DNA of 64,000 nucleotides from NCBI RefSeq assembly GCF_947501385.1, contig NZ_CANMVP010000025.1:1-64000 (forward strand), given 5' to 3'. Position numbers and translations under genes: made by a program. Positions 35,158 to 43,128 of this stretch are shown in pieces (the first letter of the stretch is position 1; the number at the start of each line of letters is the position of its first letter). Source of the DNA: an uncultured Polaribacter sp. Its GTDB lineage: Bacteria; Bacteroidota; Bacteroidia; Flavobacteriales; Flavobacteriaceae. A model generated the notes under the pieces. It was not told the origin of the DNA and did no database searches. It saw only the letters and a list, made by a program, of their open reading frames with translations.

Positions 35158-35436
35158 ATGGCAGCAACAATTATTACTACAGAAGATCTTCGTGAATTTA
35201 AAGAAGAATTACTAGAAGACATCAAAGCAATTATGAACCATCAATCAGGTTTTGCACCCAAAAAGTGGCTCAAGTCACCAGAAGTTAGAGACCTATTGAG
35301 CATCTCACCAGGAACATTACAAAATCTTCGAATTAACGGAACATTACCCTATACCAAAGTTGGAGGTGTTATCTATTACGACTACGAAGAAATCTTAAAA
35401 GTAATGGAAGAAAACCGCATTCATAATAAGTTCTAG
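35158..35436 (+). CDS. Excisionase-like helix-turn-helix protein
   Basis: A 92-residue DNA-binding protein. The first 40 residues form an acidic coiled helix; residues 45-90 are a MerR/excisionase-type winged helix (KWLKSPEVRDLLSISPGTLQNLRINGTLPYTKVGGVIYYDYEEILKVME). This is the typical Bacteroidetes element protein annotated as an excisionase or HTH domain protein. Its place between the RteC-like regulator and the replication genes supports a role in excision. Confidence 0.85.
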   Translation: MAATIITTEDLREFKEELLEDIKAIMNHQSGFAPKKWLKSPEVRDLLSISPGTLQNLRINGTLPYTKVGGVIYYDYEEILKVMEENRIHNKF

Positions 35437-35454
35437 TTCCAACGAAAGTGGGAA
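35437..35454. repeat. GAAA-loop hairpin repeat downstream of xis
   Basis: TTCCAAC-GAAA-GTGGGAA: a seven-bp stem with one mismatch and the same tetraloop as the copy at 35102-35119. It begins at the base after the excisionase-like stop codon, so it could also shape the 3' end of that message. Confidence 0.5.
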
Positions 35455-35524
35455 TCTCATAAATATAAACTAAAACGTACTTCGAGTGATTTTGTCTCAC
35501 AAAATTGTATCGAGAAGTCAACTT

Positions 35525-36190
35525 ATGCAAAAAGTAAATTACATACTACACCTTAAAGGTGTATTTATTCAATTCTCTAAAGACAACCGTTTAAACCCAA
35601 CACACATAAGTCTATATGTGGCATTATTTCAAATTTGGAATAACAACCGATTTTTAGAAGAATTCTATATCAATCGCGAAGAAGTGATGAGTTTTTCAAA
35701 GATAGGTTCTAAATCAACATATCATAAATGTATCAAAGAGTTGAACCATTGGAAATATATCATTTATTATCCATCACATAATCCATTCAAGGGGAGTAAA
35801 ATTAAGATGTTCAATTTTGAGACAAGCTCTAAACAAGTAGAGGACTCATACAGTCCTAAAAATGGACAAGCACTGGTATCTATTAATAAACATATACAAA
35901 CAAATAAAAACATTAATAAACTTGACCAGCCAAAAAATGAAATAGAAGTCATTAATTTTTTTAAAAAAGAAAATTGGCCAATAATTGAAGCTCAAAAATT
36001 CTACAATCATTATCAAGGTATTGGATGGAAAGTAGGTGGTAAAACAAAAATTGTCAATTGGCAAGCAACAGCTCGTAATTGGATGCTTAAATCTAAAGAA
36101 ATTAAAAGTAAAGAAACACCAAGTGCAGTTAGCCAAAATCAAGACAACCTCAAGACTAGCAAAAATAAAAATTACAATGAACCTCTCTAA
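35525..36190 (+). CDS. Replisome-organiser-like protein of the element
   Basis: About 221 residues from the ATG at 35525; a GTG at 35486 would add 13 residues unlike the family. The N-terminal half looks like a winged-helix domain (ISLYVALFQIWNNNRFLEEFYINREEVMSFSKIGSKSTYHKCIKEL). The C-terminal part (VINFFKKENWPIIEAQKFYNHYQGIGWKVGGKTKIVNWQATARNWM) is like the tail of DnaD-type replication proteins. The next gene encodes a DnaC-like ATPase, so the two probably form the element's replication initiation pair. Function is inferred from context. Confidence 0.65.
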   Translation: MQKVNYILHLKGVFIQFSKDNRLNPTHISLYVALFQIWNNNRFLEEFYINREEVMSFSKIGSKSTYHKCIKELNHWKYIIYYPSHNPFKGSKIKMFNFETSSKQVEDSYSPKNGQALVSINKHIQTNKNINKLDQPKNEIEVINFFKKENWPIIEAQKFYNHYQGIGWKVGGKTKIVNWQATARNWMLKSKEIKSKETPSAVSQNQDNLKTSKNKNYNEPL

Positions 36191-36191
36191 C

Positions 36192-36226
36192 CGTCATTGC
36201 GAGGAGTAAAATGACGCGGCAATCTC
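36192..36226. repeat. REP-like palindromic repeat before the ATPase gene
   Basis: The sequence CGTCATTGCGAGGAG..ATGACGCGGCAATCTC contains the inverted pair CGTCATT (36192-36198) and AATGACG (36210-36216). It resembles the GC-rich dispersed repeats commonly found between genes in Bacteroidota. It fills most of the 48-base gap between the two replication genes. Confidence 0.55.
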
Positions 36227-36238
36227 ATCAAAAGAACT

Positions 36239-36922
36239 ATGAACACCCAACCACCACATATCATTATTGAAAAAGGCGTAGAGTACCACCTAGGCACACT
36301 CCAAGGCGACACCATCCAATACGACTTCCAAAAGATCCTAATCTATCTGGATCATAAAGGCAAAATGTTGTTCGGTAAAAACTTTAAGATTTATGAAGAA
36401 GATGAGGTGGTGCTTTACAAATTATGTATTTATTTTATTAGAGATTTTGAAGCATGCAAAAAGTTAGAGATAGATCCGAACAAAGGCATTTTATTATCAG
36501 GACCTGTAGGTTGTGGTAAGACCAGTTTAATGAAACTGTTAAGGTATGTTGTACCACACCATAAACCTTACGAACTAATTCCAGCAAGAAATATTACGTT
36601 TACTTTCAATAACATTGGGTATAAAATAATTGAAGAATATGGCAATAGTAGTTTTTATTGCTTTGATGATTTAGGTGTAGAAACAACAGGTCGTCATTTT
36701 GGTAAAGATTGTAACGTAATGGGCGAAATTCTTTTATCTCGTTATGATTTATTTATAAAAACTTGTCACCCGGAGCACAGTCGAGGGGTCAAAACTCACG
36801 CAACAACAAATCTAAATGCTCAAGAATTAGAAGATAGATATGGTAATCGTGTACGCTCTCGCATGAGACAACTCTTTAATTTAATAGCTTTTGATAAGGA
36901 AAGTGTAGATAAGAGAAATTAA
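36239..36922 (+). CDS. DnaC-like AAA+ ATPase of the element
   Basis: A 227-residue ATPase. Walker A is GPVGCGKTSLMKLL (near residues 88-101), Walker B is FYCFDDLG (near 139-146) and the arginine finger region is YGNRVRSRMRQLFNLI. It is like helicase loaders/IstB-type ATPases of Bacteroidetes elements. Between LFIKT and KTHATTNLNAQ the protein carries CHPEHSRGV, encoded by a REP-like repeat (36764-36790) that appears to have inserted in frame just before sensor I. Whether the enzyme remains active is not clear. Confidence 0.78.
   Translation: MNTQPPHIIIEKGVEYHLGTLQGDTIQYDFQKILIYLDHKGKMLFGKNFKIYEEDEVVLYKLCIYFIRDFEACKKLEIDPNKGILLSGPVGCGKTSLMKLLRYVVPHHKPYELIPARNITFTFNNIGYKIIEEYGNSSFYCFDDLGVETTGRHFGKDCNVMGEILLSRYDLFIKTCHPEHSRGVKTHATTNLNAQELEDRYGNRVRSRMRQLFNLIAFDKESVDKRN
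36764..36790. repeat. REP-like repeat inserted in frame in the ATPase gene
   Basis: TGTCACCCGGAGCACAGTCGAGGGGTC is markedly GC-richer than the gene around it and has the form of a common dispersed palindromic repeat of this phylum (CACCC..GGGGTC arms). It adds nine codons without shifting the frame. That it is an insertion rests on my memory of the family sequence lacking these residues. Confidence 0.55.
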
Positions 36923-36993
36923 TTACATCAAAATAAATTAATCTTTGGCAAATATTATGTAATTTGCCAAAGATTAATTAAGAACTTAACACT

Positions 36994-37722
36994 TTGATTA
37001 ATACAATAAAAGATAAAATAGAATCTTATTTTAAAGAACAATCAACCATTTCAAAAGAGAAATTGGTGAATTGTATGGTATTAGATTTTCCTGAACTCAA
37101 ACAAAGCACTATAAACGTGTATTTGTCACGTTTAAAAAAGGAAGGACTTATTAAAAATCCCTCAAGAGGCATGTATGCATTAAAAGAAAAAAAGACATAC
37201 AGTCCTGTTGTAGATAATTCTTTAAAACGCTTGTTCAATAAAATAAAAAAAGACTATCCATTTGTCGAGTTTTGTATTTGGGACACCAAATGGTTAAATG
37301 AATTTATGAGGCATCAGCCATTTAAATGTTATACGGTTCTAGAATTAGACAAAGATGTTACAGAAGCTGTCTTTCACGCATTAAAAGAACAAGGAAAGCA
37401 AGTCTATATAGAACCAGATGCAGAAACATTCAATCTGTATATCAACAATAGTGAAGATGTTATTATTTTAAAGCATTTAATATCAGAAGCACCATTGCAA
37501 GAAATAAATAAAATAACGCTGCCAACGCTGGAGAAATTATTAGTTGATATGACTATTGATACCAAACTATACGCAGCACAACAAAGTGAAATAGAGTTTG
37601 TTTACGCTTCTGCATTTGAAAACTATGGGGTAAATAAAAATAAAATGAAGCGGTATGCATACAGACGAAATAGAGAAAATGAAGTAGAAAATTTAACCAA
37701 TTTAACTTTGGCAGAAATATAA
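36994..37722 (+). CDS. DUF6577 / AbiEi-like winged-helix protein
   Basis: A 242-residue protein starting at TTG. Residues 1-65 are a winged helix (LVNCMVLDFPELKQSTINVYLSRLKKEGLIKNPSRGMYAL), as in AbiEi-type antitoxins; the rest (PFVEFCIWDTKWLNEFMRHQPFKCYTVLELD..EAVFHALKEQGKQVYIEPD) matches the DUF6577-like C-terminal domain. AbiEi proteins normally sit beside an AbiEii nucleotidyltransferase toxin; none follows here, the next gene being a DNA methyltransferase 34 bases downstream. It may be an orphan antitoxin or a regulator of the defence-like operon. Confidence 0.65.
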   Translation: MINTIKDKIESYFKEQSTISKEKLVNCMVLDFPELKQSTINVYLSRLKKEGLIKNPSRGMYALKEKKTYSPVVDNSLKRLFNKIKKDYPFVEFCIWDTKWLNEFMRHQPFKCYTVLELDKDVTEAVFHALKEQGKQVYIEPDAETFNLYINNSEDVIILKHLISEAPLQEINKITLPTLEKLLVDMTIDTKLYAAQQSEIEFVYASAFENYGVNKNKMKRYAYRRNRENEVENLTNLTLAEI

Positions 37723-37756
37723 TTTTAACTACGGTTTTAAAAAAATAAACTAACAA

Positions 37757-38953
37757 ATGATTGATACTAATCAATTAGATATTGAGGAAAAAATAAAAAA
37801 AATTCCACACTTACTAAAGTATATGGGATCAAAACGTGAAATATTAGACTTTGTTACAGACTCGGTTGGTTCACTTAATGTTCAATCTGAATGGCTTTGC
37901 GATTTGTTTAGTGGTACTGGTGTCGTAGGGGGCACTTTTAAAGATGAATACAAGGTGCACGCTAATGATGTACAATCTTATGCTTCTGTTTTATCACATA
38001 CGTATTTACTTAATTTAAAAGGCCAACTTACCATTGACTGTTTAGATGAAATCAAAAACAAAGTAAATACTCTAGTATCAGATTATTACAATAGATTTCA
38101 GAAATTAAATTTTAATTATGATGATATAAATACTTTTAAAAAATTACAAAAAATAGAAAAAGCACAACAAGCTCTTATTTCGGAAGATTTCGATATTGGC
38201 TTTCACTTATTTACCAAATATTATTCAGGAACTTATTGGTCATACGATCAATGTGTTTGGATTGACTCTATAAGAGCAGTTGCTGAACAGTATAAATCAA
38301 AACCTCAGTATTATCCTATTTTATCATCTTTAATATTTGCAATGTCATATGTTTCTCAAAGCACTGGTCACTATGCTCAATACAGAGATGTAACTGAAGA
38401 TAATATGAAAGATATTTTAAGTTATCGGAATAGAGATATCTGGGTTTATTTTGAAAGGAAATTTATAGAATTAATTAAAAACGTAAATGGTAAGTCTCAA
38501 GATTTCAGAGTTACAACTTTAGACTATGTTGATTGTCTTAGAATAATAGAAGAAGACTCAATCGTTTATTCTGATCCGCCATACCAGTCTGTTCATTATT
38601 CAAGATTTTACCATGCTATTGAAACTTTGGTAAAATATGATTATCCTAATATTAGTTTCAAAGGAAGGTATCGTGATGATAGACATCAATCACCTTTTTG
38701 CAAGAAAACGACTGTAAAACAAGCTTTTAGCTTAATGTTTGAAGGAGTAAATATAAAAAAATCTCATTTAGCTCTAAGCTATTCAGATACTGGGATGATT
38801 GATCTAGATACGATTATAAATATTTCGAAAAATAGTCTTAAAGGGTATACAAATGATATACTAACTAAGAATCATACTCATAGTAAAATGGGGAGATCTG
38901 ATGAAAAAAATCAAGAAGTAAAGGAATACATTATTCTATTTAAACGTAATTAA
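37757..38953 (+). CDS. D12-class N6-adenine DNA methyltransferase
   Basis: A 398-residue DNA methyltransferase of the D12 (Dam-like) class. SAM-binding motif I is DLFSGTGVVGG (residues 49-59) preceded by KYMGSKREIL, and the catalytic motif IV is SDPPYQS (DPPY at 273-276). The target-recognition region lies between them. The recognition sequence is not readable. It is the first gene of a tight operon: the next start follows its stop by one base. No restriction endonuclease of recognisable type is present, so it may act with the DGQHR protein in a modification-based defence system. Confidence 0.88.
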   Translation: MIDTNQLDIEEKIKKIPHLLKYMGSKREILDFVTDSVGSLNVQSEWLCDLFSGTGVVGGTFKDEYKVHANDVQSYASVLSHTYLLNLKGQLTIDCLDEIKNKVNTLVSDYYNRFQKLNFNYDDINTFKKLQKIEKAQQALISEDFDIGFHLFTKYYSGTYWSYDQCVWIDSIRAVAEQYKSKPQYYPILSSLIFAMSYVSQSTGHYAQYRDVTEDNMKDILSYRNRDIWVYFERKFIELIKNVNGKSQDFRVTTLDYVDCLRIIEEDSIVYSDPPYQSVHYSRFYHAIETLVKYDYPNISFKGRYRDDRHQSPFCKKTTVKQAFSLMFEGVNIKKSHLALSYSDTGMIDLDTIINISKNSLKGYTNDILTKNHTHSKMGRSDEKNQEVKEYIILFKRN

Positions 38954-38954
38954 A

Positions 38955-41108
38955 ATGCCAGAATTAAAAAAAATTAATTGCTCGTGGACTAAGTTTGATG
39001 TTGTTCAAGTCATAAAAATTGCAGCAGAAGATAAATTGAAACAAATTTACGAATCAAAAGAAGATATTAATGCTAGTGTTCTAAAATCATTTGTTGGTGT
39101 CGATAGTTTAGAAGATGAATTTCCAGAGTATTGGATCAAAATGAAAAATTATCCAAAGCAGCTTAGGATTTTTGCTCTTATGTCTGCAATATTTACTCAT
39201 GAAAAAAACATTAAAGATTTTGCCAATAAATTTACTGATGGTAAAATGAGAGGTGTTTTAATTGTTGTACCAGGTAATAAACAAAGCACCAATTTAAGAA
39301 GAGGTTTGATCGTTTCTGGCGCATCATTGCAAAATTATGAAAAGGCGAAAGAAGTCCCTTATGATCTATCTGCTCTTTTTGAAGAAGGAGAAGTTGGTTT
39401 ATTATTTAGAAAATTACTAGAACAGAGAATTTTAAAAATTGGTCATACTTTTGAAGATATTGACACACAAAATAAGTTTTTAAAAGTTTGCTATAATTAT
39501 CAATTTCATAAAGTTTTAAGTTTAACAAGAGATCAGTTTAAAAAGTGGCTTGGCGGTCAATCACTTAATCAAGAAGAAGATATTTTCAATTTCAGTCAAT
39601 TAAAGGTATACAAAAAAATACCGATGATTAAAATGAATCAATGGCTTAACGAGTGGGATGATGTAAATTATAATACTGAGGAATTAAGAAGAAAACCTCA
39701 GCCGGTTGCTTATTTATTTTCTATAGACGCCAGAGTTTTAAAGAAACTTGCAGATGTTCACAGAAGAAAAGCTGATAAGCCCAGAGAAGAAGATAAACAC
39801 GTGCAAAGGAATTTGAATGAGAGTAGAGTTGATGAAATAAATTCTTATATAGAAGGTGGCTTTCCTTGGTCTACACTTTCAGCCAGCGAAAAGATTTCTT
39901 ATGAAAATCAAAAATTAAAAATGCCAGGATTCTTACCTACTGCCATTATTGCAAATATTATAGGTCCTGGAGAGAAAAGAAATAGTAGAATAATAAACGA
40001 TGCTGATCTTTTAAAGATTAGTGATGAAAAGACTGGTTCGGCTACTCTAAATATTCCAGAACAAGTTTTTTCTGGAGATTGGAATCCAGAGCTTAAACCT
40101 ATAGAAATTATAGATGGGCAACATAGACTTTGGGCTTTTGATGAAGATGATCCTTTAAGTGGTAATTTTGAGTTACCAGTAGTAGCATATTATAATCTAG
40201 ATAGGGCTTGGCAGGCATATTTGTTTTACACAATTAACATTAAACCAGTAAAAATTAATACTAGCTTAGGTTATGACTTGTATCCATTGTTACGTACACA
40301 GGAATGGTTAGAGAATAGTAAAGAAGGTTTATTAGCATATAGAGAAACAAGATCTCAAGAAATGGTTGAAGCTTTGTGGAATTATCCTGAGAGTCCTTGG
40401 TTTCATCGAATTAACATGATTGGAGAAAGTGGTGGACCAACAATGAGTCAAGCGGCTTTTATAAGAACATTATCTAACTCTTTTTTCAAGAAAAGGGATG
40501 GGCTTTTTAGTAGTAATCTTACAAACAATGAAGTTCTACCTTGGTCAAGAACTCAGCAAGCAGCATTTTTAATCCTTTTATGGACAGAATTTGCAAATGC
40601 AGTTTCTGATAGTAATAGTCAATGGGTTGAGGCTATACGAAGTGAAGATCGACAGTTAAATATTTATGAAGAATCTGCAAAATGGGATATAGGCTTTTTA
40701 AGTAAAAATAGTTTTTTATCAAGAGATCAAGGTGTTAGAGGCTTCTCTACATTTGCAAACGATTTCTTTTTTATTGCTGCTAGTTATAACGATTTTGACT
40801 TTGACGATTTTGATTATCAAGAAGATGATAATAAGTCTATAACTAAAGAGGAAGTTAGTTTGGCTATTGATTACTTCAAGAGCCAAAAAATAGATATATA
40901 TAATTTAATGAAAGAGTTTTGCGTCATTGCTTCTGGTGTTGACTGGAGAACACCTTCTGCTAATTTTTCTAACGAAGATGAAAAAACAAGTCAAATGAGA
41001 TTTAGAGGTAGCGGTGGCTATTCCCAGTTCTGGAAAGTATTATTAGAGGAATTTAAAAAATCTAAAGATAGTAATATTCAAAAATACGTTAGCCAATTAG
41101 ACTCTTAA
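38955..41108 (+). CDS. DGQHR-domain protein (DndB-like, extended)
   Basis: A 717-residue protein. The diagnostic DGQHRLWAF sits at residues 387-395, followed by LPVVAYYNLDRAWQAYLFYTINIKPVKIN, the conserved body of the DGQHR domain (ParB/sulfiredoxin-like fold, as in DndB of DNA phosphorothioation and DpdB of deazaguanine DNA modification). About 250 N-terminal residues and about 200 C-terminal residues are additional and not recognised; DndB itself is only about 350-400 residues. No dndA, dndC, dndD or dpd genes are nearby. It starts one base after the methyltransferase and ends three bases before the next gene. Confidence 0.8.
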   Translation: MPELKKINCSWTKFDVVQVIKIAAEDKLKQIYESKEDINASVLKSFVGVDSLEDEFPEYWIKMKNYPKQLRIFALMSAIFTHEKNIKDFANKFTDGKMRGVLIVVPGNKQSTNLRRGLIVSGASLQNYEKAKEVPYDLSALFEEGEVGLLFRKLLEQRILKIGHTFEDIDTQNKFLKVCYNYQFHKVLSLTRDQFKKWLGGQSLNQEEDIFNFSQLKVYKKIPMIKMNQWLNEWDDVNYNTEELRRKPQPVAYLFSIDARVLKKLADVHRRKADKPREEDKHVQRNLNESRVDEINSYIEGGFPWSTLSASEKISYENQKLKMPGFLPTAIIANIIGPGEKRNSRIINDADLLKISDEKTGSATLNIPEQVFSGDWNPELKPIEIIDGQHRLWAFDEDDPLSGNFELPVVAYYNLDRAWQAYLFYTINIKPVKINTSLGYDLYPLLRTQEWLENSKEGLLAYRETRSQEMVEALWNYPESPWFHRINMIGESGGPTMSQAAFIRTLSNSFFKKRDGLFSSNLTNNEVLPWSRTQQAAFLILLWTEFANAVSDSNSQWVEAIRSEDRQLNIYEESAKWDIGFLSKNSFLSRDQGVRGFSTFANDFFFIAASYNDFDFDDFDYQEDDNKSITKEEVSLAIDYFKSQKIDIYNLMKEFCVIASGVDWRTPSANFSNEDEKTSQMRFRGSGGYSQFWKVLLEEFKKSKDSNIQKYVSQLDS

Positions 41109-41111
41109 TCT

Positions 41112-42431
41112 ATGAATTATTCACAATTAGTACATAGTACAGATCCTAGTCTTGTTGTTGATGGTATGAATATTATTAAAGCAAATCATTTGGCTAATAA
41201 TAACTTTCTTCCTGATACAAACCCTCTAAAATTTAACTCACAAAGTGCTATAGAAGCTCATTTTAATAATTCACGACCTATAGCAATAAATGATGTAAAA
41301 TCCTTTATGGCAACTTCAGTCATTTCTCATTGTTTTGACGGATGGCTTTATCTAAGTCACGCAGTTGATAGCCTATTAAAAGGAGACAAAGGTATTGCAA
41401 TACATTTAGCTTATTACGCTGAACTTAGAGGAACCTTATCATTTTTAGCTCGTCAAGGTATTTCAGTTCACAACCGTAAGTGCTTTGGGATCAATAATAC
41501 AGGAATACTACAAAGTACAAATGCTGGTGGTACGCACGTTGCTGCTTGGAATTATTTGAAAGAGTGGACCAATTCGACAGCATTAGATAGAAGTTCTTTA
41601 CTGAAGTCTTTTACTGTCAATGGTAAAAATTTAGGAGATTGGGTTAATCATGTCCAATTTCCCATATCACAATCTCTTGCTAGTCATTATACTTTAGAAT
41701 GGATGAAAGAATGGAGTTTTGATATTCAAAATTATGAAAATGATAAAAACTTCAGAAATATAGTTACGTACCAACCTCAAAGGTTAGTAAATAATGGTCA
41801 AATCGATTTTAATAAAAAATTTGCAGGAATAGCAAATATATGGAAGTTTATAGAACCTAGCGGGTCGGATAAATTTGCTTTATTAGATAAATATTTATTC
41901 TCAATATTATTTAAAAAAATTCATAATAATCCGGGAATATCTGGTTCTGGAATAACTCTAGAAGGTCTAACTGATCAAACATTTACTGCTGCTGGTTTAA
42001 ATCAAGATCCTTCAATTAGAGCGATAATGGCATCCGGTATAAATAATTCAATTTTGAGTTATGCTAAAGACCAGGCAATATCTCAACCGAATGGAGAGTT
42101 AATGCCATTAAATATAATATCAAGAGCTATGCTAATGTTAAGAATATCAAGTGGATGCGCATTTGACTTAATGAATTCTGCTGGTATTAATAAAGGTAAT
42201 ATAGATTTTTATTTGAATAGTTTAGGTAATAATAGTGGTTATTGGAAAGGAGCTACACCAACAAATTTTCAAAATCTATGGGGAGATGTAAATGAGTCAA
42301 TAACTTTTATTGACGAATTACTGCAAGAGGGCGACGATATAATTTTAAGTGAATTGTACAAAGATTGGGCATCTGAACTTCATTATTTCAAACAAATTAG
42401 TAGAGCAAGTTTTTGGGGTTCTTGCGCATAA
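41112..42431 (+). CDS. Unrecognised protein of the methyltransferase/DGQHR operon
   Basis: A 439-residue soluble protein with no signal peptide and no membrane helix. I do not recognise it. Notable segments are SHAVDSLLKGDKGIAIHLAYYAELRGTLSFLARQGISVHNRKC (a helical, His- and Glu-containing stretch near residues 82-125), GGTHVAAWNYLKEWTN and a C-terminal WASELHYFKQISRASFWGSCA. It lies three bases after the DGQHR gene and three bases before the SIR2-like fragment, so it belongs to the same operon. It may be a structural or effector partner; no catalytic motif can be named. Confidence 0.6.
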   Translation: MNYSQLVHSTDPSLVVDGMNIIKANHLANNNFLPDTNPLKFNSQSAIEAHFNNSRPIAINDVKSFMATSVISHCFDGWLYLSHAVDSLLKGDKGIAIHLAYYAELRGTLSFLARQGISVHNRKCFGINNTGILQSTNAGGTHVAAWNYLKEWTNSTALDRSSLLKSFTVNGKNLGDWVNHVQFPISQSLASHYTLEWMKEWSFDIQNYENDKNFRNIVTYQPQRLVNNGQIDFNKKFAGIANIWKFIEPSGSDKFALLDKYLFSILFKKIHNNPGISGSGITLEGLTDQTFTAAGLNQDPSIRAIMASGINNSILSYAKDQAISQPNGELMPLNIISRAMLMLRISSGCAFDLMNSAGINKGNIDFYLNSLGNNSGYWKGATPTNFQNLWGDVNESITFIDELLQEGDDIILSELYKDWASELHYFKQISRASFWGSCA

Positions 42432-42434
42432 AAC

Positions 42435-42536
42435 ATGAGGACAACATTGTTTATTGGTGCTGGTTTCTCAAAGTGGTCTTGCAATTTACCGCTTGTTAAT
42501 GGTTTATTTGATTTTGATATTTCAATCCTTAAGTAA
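42435..42536 (+). pseudogene. N-terminal fragment of a SIR2-like protein
   Basis: A 33-codon open frame starts three bases after the previous stop. Its product begins RTTLFIGAGFSKWSCNLPLVNGLFDFDI, which carries the GAGxS Rossmann motif of SIR2-like NAD-binding domains used as effectors in antiphage systems. It then stops abruptly, and the following 590 bases are non-coding. The gene was cut, probably by a deletion or rearrangement near 42515-42536. The family call rests on the short N-terminal motif and the operon context. Confidence 0.65.
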
Positions 42537-43128
42537 ATTATATTTCAGTAATTCAAATTTCCCCACAAACTAAAACTTAGTTTTCTCGTTCCTCAAAAGC
42601 TTCTGTCTTTTGGTTTGTTCCGCTATCCAACGCGCATGTAGTTTTTGGTTGCCAACGCTCACACAGCACATTGCTTATTTTGCTTAAAGTATTATATTCA
42701 TAATTGTCTAATCAAAAAAGCAAAGAGCTGTTCCCAACGCTCACACCAAAAACTACCCAAAGCTATGTTACATAATGCGCAGTTATAGTAGCATTCATTT
42801 AGTTTCTGTACTATAACGCCATTATGTAAAATATCCGCTCACCAGCCGCCAATTCAGAACTGACATTGGAATTTAGAACACACAATTTTTCCATCTTTTC
42901 CCCACCACCCATTTCAACGGTGTAGGTTACAGCAATTATTAATGTTTTGCCTTGTGTCTGCGGTAGGATGCATTACATTCGCTCAATCGCTTACTAGGGA
43001 ATCGCTCTTTCCATTTATCCACCTCAACACCGCGCATAAAAAAAGAGCATTTTTTAGAAAATGCCCTTTATTTATCTTTCCAACCGCTTAACATCAATAA
43101 TCACTTCCACCTACGACACTTTGCCCCG
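42537..43128. other. Non-coding structured region
   Basis: No gene is visible over 590 bases. GTAGTTTTTGGT (42638-42649) has a perfect inverted copy at 42745-42756, and the sequence CCAACGCTCACAC occurs as a direct repeat inside it (42652 and 42734). Next, TTACATAATG..GTTATAGTA and TACTATAAC..CATTATGTAA (about 42769-42834) form a second long hairpin. A terminator for the hip operon lies at 43042-43069. The region looks like degenerate repeat sequence that joined when the SIR2-like gene was truncated. Confidence 0.55.
43042..43069 (-). terminator. Terminator of the hipBST-like operon
   Basis: AAAGAGCATTTT and AAAATGCCCTTT form a 12-base stem with one mismatch and a short loop, flanked by A and T tracts. 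It lies 60 bases after the stop of the minus-strand HipT-like gene. Confidence 0.7.

Noticed and set aside
37757..41108. Phosphorothioation (Dnd) or deazaguanine (Dpd) modification system
   Set aside because: Only the DGQHR motif matches; cysteine desulfurase, DndC/DndD-like or Dpd transglycosylase genes are absent.
42638..42834. Integron attC-type cassette site
   Set aside because: The hairpins lack a convincing GTTRRRY/RYYYAAC core pair, and no integron integrase or cassette array is present in the window.
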